The notes under the pieces: model-generated
What the model was told of the DNA's origin: nothing
Database searches by the model: none
What the model saw: only the letters and a program-made list of their open reading frames with translations
Part shown: positions 60,645 to 64,000 of the stretch, one piece after another
Layout of the letters: every line of letters begins with the position of its first letter
How positions within the stretch are numbered: the stretch's first letter is position 1
Position numbers and translations under genes: made by a program
Source of the DNA: Clostridioides difficile
GTDB taxonomy: Bacteria; Bacillota; Clostridia; Peptostreptococcales; Peptostreptococcaceae
NCBI GenBank assembly: GCA_024919175.1
Contig: CP103804.1
Location: 372,001 to 436,000 of the forward strand
DNA: 64,000 nt
Reading direction: 5' to 3'

Positions 60645-61691
60645 CTAAACAAGCATTGATAATGGATTTTCTAATAATTCTTTTAAATCTTTTAAGAATT
60701 TCGCTGCTACTGTGCCATCTATTATTCTGTGGTCTGATGTTAATGATAAATTCATTATAGGTTTTATTTTAGCTTCTCCATTTACTGGCACAAACTTATC
60801 TTGAGTTGCTCCTACACCAAGTATTGCACTTGAAGGCATATTTATTATAGGTGTAAATGTCGTTATACCATACATTCCAACATTGCTTATAGTAAATGTA
60901 TTCCCTTCTTGGTCTGATGGTAAAAGTTTTCCTGTTTTTACTTTTTCAGCAAGTTCTTTACTTTCTTTGGCTATTTCTTTTAACGATTTTTCATTTACAT
61001 TTTTTACTACTGGAACATATAAACCTTCATCTAGTCCAACAGCAATAGCTATATTTATATCTTTATATCTAAATATTCCACTATCTGTCCATGCTGAATT
61101 TAATGCTTGATGATTTGGAAGTACTCTAGATACAGCCATTACTATTAAATCTGTCATTGTTAATTTTACTCCAGTTGATTCTTTTATTGTATCTATTAAT
61201 TTTGATCTAAGTGCTTTAAGTTCTGTAGCATCTACTTCTATATTGAATGTAAATACAGGAGCACTGAAGTAACTTTCTGACATTCGCTTTGCTACAGTTG
61301 CTCTCATTGGATTTGGCTTTTCGAACTCTCCTTCTACAGTATTAAATGTACTTAAATTTTCATGCTTTGATTTTGTTTCGTTTGTATCATTAGATTTAGA
61401 TACATCAGTTGATATGATAGCCTCTTGTGTATGTATCTTTTCTATATCTGATTTTTTTATTTTTCTATTGTGGCCAGTACCTACAACATTTTCTAAATCT
61501 ATATTTAAATCCTCTGCTATTCTTTTTGCTAAAGGAGTTGCTTTTACTTTATTATTTTCTAGATAATTTAACACATCTACTAGATGTATTCTTCCATTTT
61601 CTCCACTTCCAATCAGCCTATCTAGCTCTATATTGTCTTTTCTTGCTTGATTTCTGGCTGCTGGTGTGGCTTTTACTTTATTTGCCACCAT
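60645..61691 (-). CDS. acoC: Acetoin dehydrogenase-type E2 acyltransferase lacking a lipoyl domain
   Basis: 348-residue E2. It starts directly with a peripheral-subunit-binding domain (about 5-45, VKATPAARNQARKDN) followed by a second one (about 48-86, VKATPLAKRIAEDLN). A linker and the catalytic domain (about 115-348) follow, with SLTSDHRIIDG containing the active-site His and Asp. No lipoyl domain (no DK-type hairpin lysine motif) precedes them, unlike standard E2. The ATG at 61691 has GGAGGG upstream and follows the acoB stop within 12 bases, so the N-terminus is not simply truncated by start choice. Confidence 0.93.
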   Translation of the reverse strand: MVANKVKATPAARNQARKDNIELDRLIGSGENGRIHLVDVLNYLENNKVKATPLAKRIAEDLNIDLENVVGTGHNRKIKKSDIEKIHTQEAIISTDVSKSNDTNETKSKHENLSTFNTVEGEFEKPNPMRATVAKRMSESYFSAPVFTFNIEVDATELKALRSKLIDTIKESTGVKLTMTDLIVMAVSRVLPNHQALNSAWTDSGIFRYKDINIAIAVGLDEGLYVPVVKNVNEKSLKEIAKESKELAEKVKTGKLLPSDQEGNTFTISNVGMYGITTFTPIINMPSSAILGVGATQDKFVPVNGEAKIKPIMNLSLTSDHRIIDGTVAAKFLKDLKELLENPLSMLV

Positions 61692-61703
61692 TTCTATCCC
61701 TCC

Positions 61704-62690
61704 TTATCTAACAACTAAAGATTTTATTGCATCTTCTATTTCATCAATTCTTGGGACTACTGCTTTTTCTAGCTCTGGATTATATGGTATTGGCACATCT
61801 TTTCCACAGATTCTTTTTACTGGTGCATCTAAGTAATCAAATGATTCACTCTCTGTTATTAACGCTGATATCTCTCCACCTAGACCACCAGTCTTAGCTG
61901 CTTCATGGCAAATTAAAGCTCTACCAGTTTTACATACACTCTTTACTATGGTCTCTTTATCTAATGGATATAAAGTTCTTAAATCTATAATTTCTACATC
62001 TATATTTTCTTTTGATAAGTTTTCTACAGCCTCTTCAACACTTTGTAACATCCTTCCATAAGTGATTACTGTAACATCAGAACCTTCTTTTTTAATATCT
62101 GCCTTTCCAATATCAATTACATAATCTCCCTCTGGGACAATTCCTTTTTTTCTATATAACAATTTGTTTTCAACAAATATTACTGGATTATTGTCTCTTA
62201 TAGCTGCTTTTAATAATCCCTTAGCATCTGCTGGTGTTGAAGGTGCAACTACTTTTACTCCTGGCACATGACAAAACCAAGCTTCTAAACTTTGTGAATG
62301 TTGTTCTGCTGAACCCGTTCCAGAACCACCAGGACATCTAACAACCATTGGAACCTGAGCTTTGCCACCAAACATATATCTCATTTTTGCTGCTTGATTT
62401 ACAATTGCATCCATAGATATTGTAACAAAATCCATAAACATTACTTCCATGATAGGTCTTAACCCAGTTGCAGCTGCTCCTGCAGCTGCTCCTGCTATAG
62501 CTGCCTCTGATATAGGAGTGTCTCTTACTCTTTCTGGACCAAATTCATCTATCATTCCCACTGATACACCAAATGCTCCTCCATATATTCCAATATCTTC
62601 TCCCATAAATACTACGTTTTCATCTCTTCTCATTTCTTCTGACATTGCTTCTTTTATTGCTTGTGCATATGTTAATTCTCTTGTACTCAT
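61704..62690 (-). CDS. acoB: Acetoin dehydrogenase-type E1 beta subunit
   Basis: 328-residue E1 beta. It has the TPP-dependent transketolase-like segments ELTYAQAIKEAMSEEMRRDE, MGEDIGIYGGAFGVS, DTPISEAAIAGAAAGAAATG and VMFMDFVTISMDAIVNQAAKMRYM, plus the C-terminal VEIIDLRTLYPLD. It pairs with AcoA as an alpha2-beta2 decarboxylase. Acetoin specificity is inferred from the operon and from similarity to AcoB; pyruvate or a branched-chain 2-oxo acid cannot be excluded. Confidence 0.93.
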   Translation of the reverse strand: MSTRELTYAQAIKEAMSEEMRRDENVVFMGEDIGIYGGAFGVSVGMIDEFGPERVRDTPISEAAIAGAAAGAAATGLRPIMEVMFMDFVTISMDAIVNQAAKMRYMFGGKAQVPMVVRCPGGSGTGSAEQHSQSLEAWFCHVPGVKVVAPSTPADAKGLLKAAIRDNNPVIFVENKLLYRKKGIVPEGDYVIDIGKADIKKEGSDVTVITYGRMLQSVEEAVENLSKENIDVEIIDLRTLYPLDKETIVKSVCKTGRALICHEAAKTGGLGGEISALITESESFDYLDAPVKRICGKDVPIPYNPELEKAVVPRIDEIEDAIKSLVVR

Positions 62691-62714
62691 TTTTATTTTC
62701 CTCCTTTACTATTT

Positions 62715-63677
62715 TTAGTCTGCATATACATCTTCTAATAAAGATTCTATTTTTGGATTTGGGCTATTTTGAGCAAATTCTACTGCCTCTTCTATTGATT
62801 GTTTCGCAAAATCTTCAATTGTATCTAATTCATTTTCATTTGCCATATTATTTTCTATAAGATAATTTTTTAAAAATTTTATAGGGTCTTTTGCCTTCCA
62901 TGATTCTATCTCTTCTTTTGTTCTATACACATTTGCATCTGATTTTGAATGACCTAACCATCTATAAGTCCTACTTTCAATTAATACAGGTCCTTCTCCT
63001 CTTCTACATTTTTCAGCTGCTTTTTGTACTGTTTCATATACTTCTATTGGGTTATATCCATCTATTGATATTCCTTCTATACCATAAGATGCTGCTCTTG
63101 TAGCAACACTATCTATATTCATATGGCGTTTTACACTTGTTGACATACCATATAGGTTGTTTTCACAATAAAATATTATTGGTAATTTCCATATTGATGA
63201 CAAGTTTATTCCTTCATGAAAAGTACCTTCATTTGATGCACCATCACCAAAACTACATAAAACTATTTTTCCTGTCTTTTTATATTGTTGTGTAAGTGCA
63301 GCTCCAGGAGCTATAGTAAGACCCCCACCTACGACTCCATTTGCTCCTAAGTTACCTGACTCAATATCTGCTATATGCATTGAGCCTCCTTTTCCTTTAC
63401 AAAATCCAGTCTCTTTTCCCATAAGCTCAGCCATCATTTTATTTAAATCTATTCCCATTCCTATAAATTGGCTATGTCCTCTATGAGTTAATGAAACTAA
63501 ATCGCCTTTTTCTAGCGCCATTACAGCAGCAACACTTGAAGCTTCTTGACCTACTGATAAATGAGTTGTTCCATGTACCATACCTCTTGCAAAAAACCAA
63601 CTAACTTTCTCTTCAAACTTTCTAGCTTGATTCATTCTCTTGTACATTTCAAGCAATGTTTCTTTTGATACTGTCAT
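62715..63677 (-). CDS. acoA: Acetoin dehydrogenase-type E1 alpha subunit
   Basis: 320-residue E1 alpha with the thiamine diphosphate motif GDGASNEGTFHEGINLSSIW...ENN (about 158-190). Other family segments are THLSVGQEASSVAAVMAL, LTHRGHSQFIGMG, FCKGKGGSMHIAD and GHSKSDANVYRTKEE. It starts with GGAGGG upstream, 38 bases after the regulator fragment at the window edge. It is the first enzyme gene of acoABCL. Confidence 0.94.
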   Translation of the reverse strand: MTVSKETLLEMYKRMNQARKFEEKVSWFFARGMVHGTTHLSVGQEASSVAAVMALEKGDLVSLTHRGHSQFIGMGIDLNKMMAELMGKETGFCKGKGGSMHIADIESGNLGANGVVGGGLTIAPGAALTQQYKKTGKIVLCSFGDGASNEGTFHEGINLSSIWKLPIIFYCENNLYGMSTSVKRHMNIDSVATRAASYGIEGISIDGYNPIEVYETVQKAAEKCRRGEGPVLIESRTYRWLGHSKSDANVYRTKEEIESWKAKDPIKFLKNYLIENNMANENELDTIEDFAKQSIEEAVEFAQNSPNPKIESLLEDVYAD

Positions 63678-63714
63678 ATAAATTCCCTCCTATTAGTTTT
63701 TATCTATCTTTTTA

Positions 63715-64000
63715 TTAGTCACAATCTTCTAATAATTTGAGTGCTAAACTGTGATTAATTGCTAAGCTATTTATAAATTTGGCTTTTAATGATGCTTTTA
63801 TTGCTTCTATTTTTTCATCTCCTGAAGCAACACCTATTGTTCTTTTTATCTTTTTCAAATCATTTAGTTTTACTCCTAATACTCTTTGATTAAATTCAAG
63901 TATTGAAGTTTTTCCTTCCTTATCAAAAGCTTGCAAACAAATTGCACCTATTGAGTTATACTTTCTTAAATCGTCTATATCTTCTTCATGCATATATCCT
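63715..64000 (-). CDS. SorC/DeoR-type sugar-binding transcriptional regulator, C-terminal part
   Basis: Only the last 95 codons lie in the window; the frame is open to base 64000 and the start is outside. The visible part has the SorC effector-domain ending: GAICLQAFDKEGK, then LKKIKRTIGVASGDEKIEAIKASLKAKFINSLAIN and a final helix. SorC proteins sense phosphorylated sugars or related effectors. Being 38 bases upstream of acoA on the same strand, it is likely to control or be co-transcribed with the aco operon; that is inference. Confidence 0.8.
   Translation of the reverse strand, partial: GYMHEEDIDDLRKYNSIGAICLQAFDKEGKTSILEFNQRVLGVKLNDLKKIKRTIGVASGDEKIEAIKASLKAKFINSLAINHSLALKLLEDCD

Noticed and set aside
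63678..63714. Sigma-54 promoter sought before acoA
   Set aside because: The 37-base gap contains no GG-N10-GC element; the aco promoter is likely upstream of the partial regulator, outside the window.

Overview
The window is low-GC Firmicutes DNA. Gene content, order and protein sequences match Clostridioides difficile or a very close Peptostreptococcaceae relative; this is from memory of that genome, with no search run. Clues are the S10-spc-alpha ribosomal cluster, an rplKAJL-rpoBC-str cluster with two tuf genes, two prolyl-tRNA synthetases, ThyX instead of ThyA, and an aco operon beside a sigma-54/PTS locus. Every supported gene lies on the minus strand, so transcription runs from high to low coordinates and the given strand is the template.

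In order of transcription (right to left): (1) 58.7-64.0 kb: end of a SorC-type sugar-sensing regulator, then acoA-acoB-acoC-acoL for an acetoin dehydrogenase-type 2-oxo acid dehydrogenase complex. The lipoyl domain sits on the E3 subunit; E2 has none and carries two E3-binding domains. (2) 50.7-58.4 kb: a LevR-type sigma-54 activator with a consensus -24/-12 promoter in front of it, a galactitol-type PTS (IIA, IIB, IIC), a small membrane protein, a class II aldolase and a lipoate-protein ligase. (3) 38.6-50.5 kb: ispD-ispF, T-box-controlled proS, a second proS, gltX, a small SHOCT-like ORF, cysS, mrnC, thyX, rlmB, rae1 and sigH. (4) 20.1-38.5 kb: tuf2, rpmG-secE-nusG, rplK-rplA, rplJ-rplL, a lone short-chain dehydrogenase, rpoB-rpoC, rpsL-rpsG-fusA-tuf1. 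(5) 3.9-19.8 kb: the S10, spc and alpha ribosomal operons with secY, adk, map, infA and rpoA. (6) 0-3.8 kb: ecfA1-ecfA2-ecfT, truA and rplM, which runs off the left edge.

Transcription units can be read from hairpin-plus-U-tract terminators and good sigma-A promoters. Promoters were found upstream of rpsJ, rplJ, rpoB, rpmG, sigH, gltX and rplM, several embedded in or touching the end of the preceding gene. RNA control elements include a proline T-box, an L10 leader with attenuator, an L1-type target hairpin before rplA, and structured leaders before rpsJ and rplM. Functionally the region covers translation, transcription, secretion, tRNA charging, isoprenoid precursor synthesis and thymidylate synthesis, plus one accessory carbon-use block at the right. 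The most unusual biology is in that accessory block and in domain extensions of S3 and RpoB. No CRISPR array, IS element, tRNA or rRNA gene was seen.
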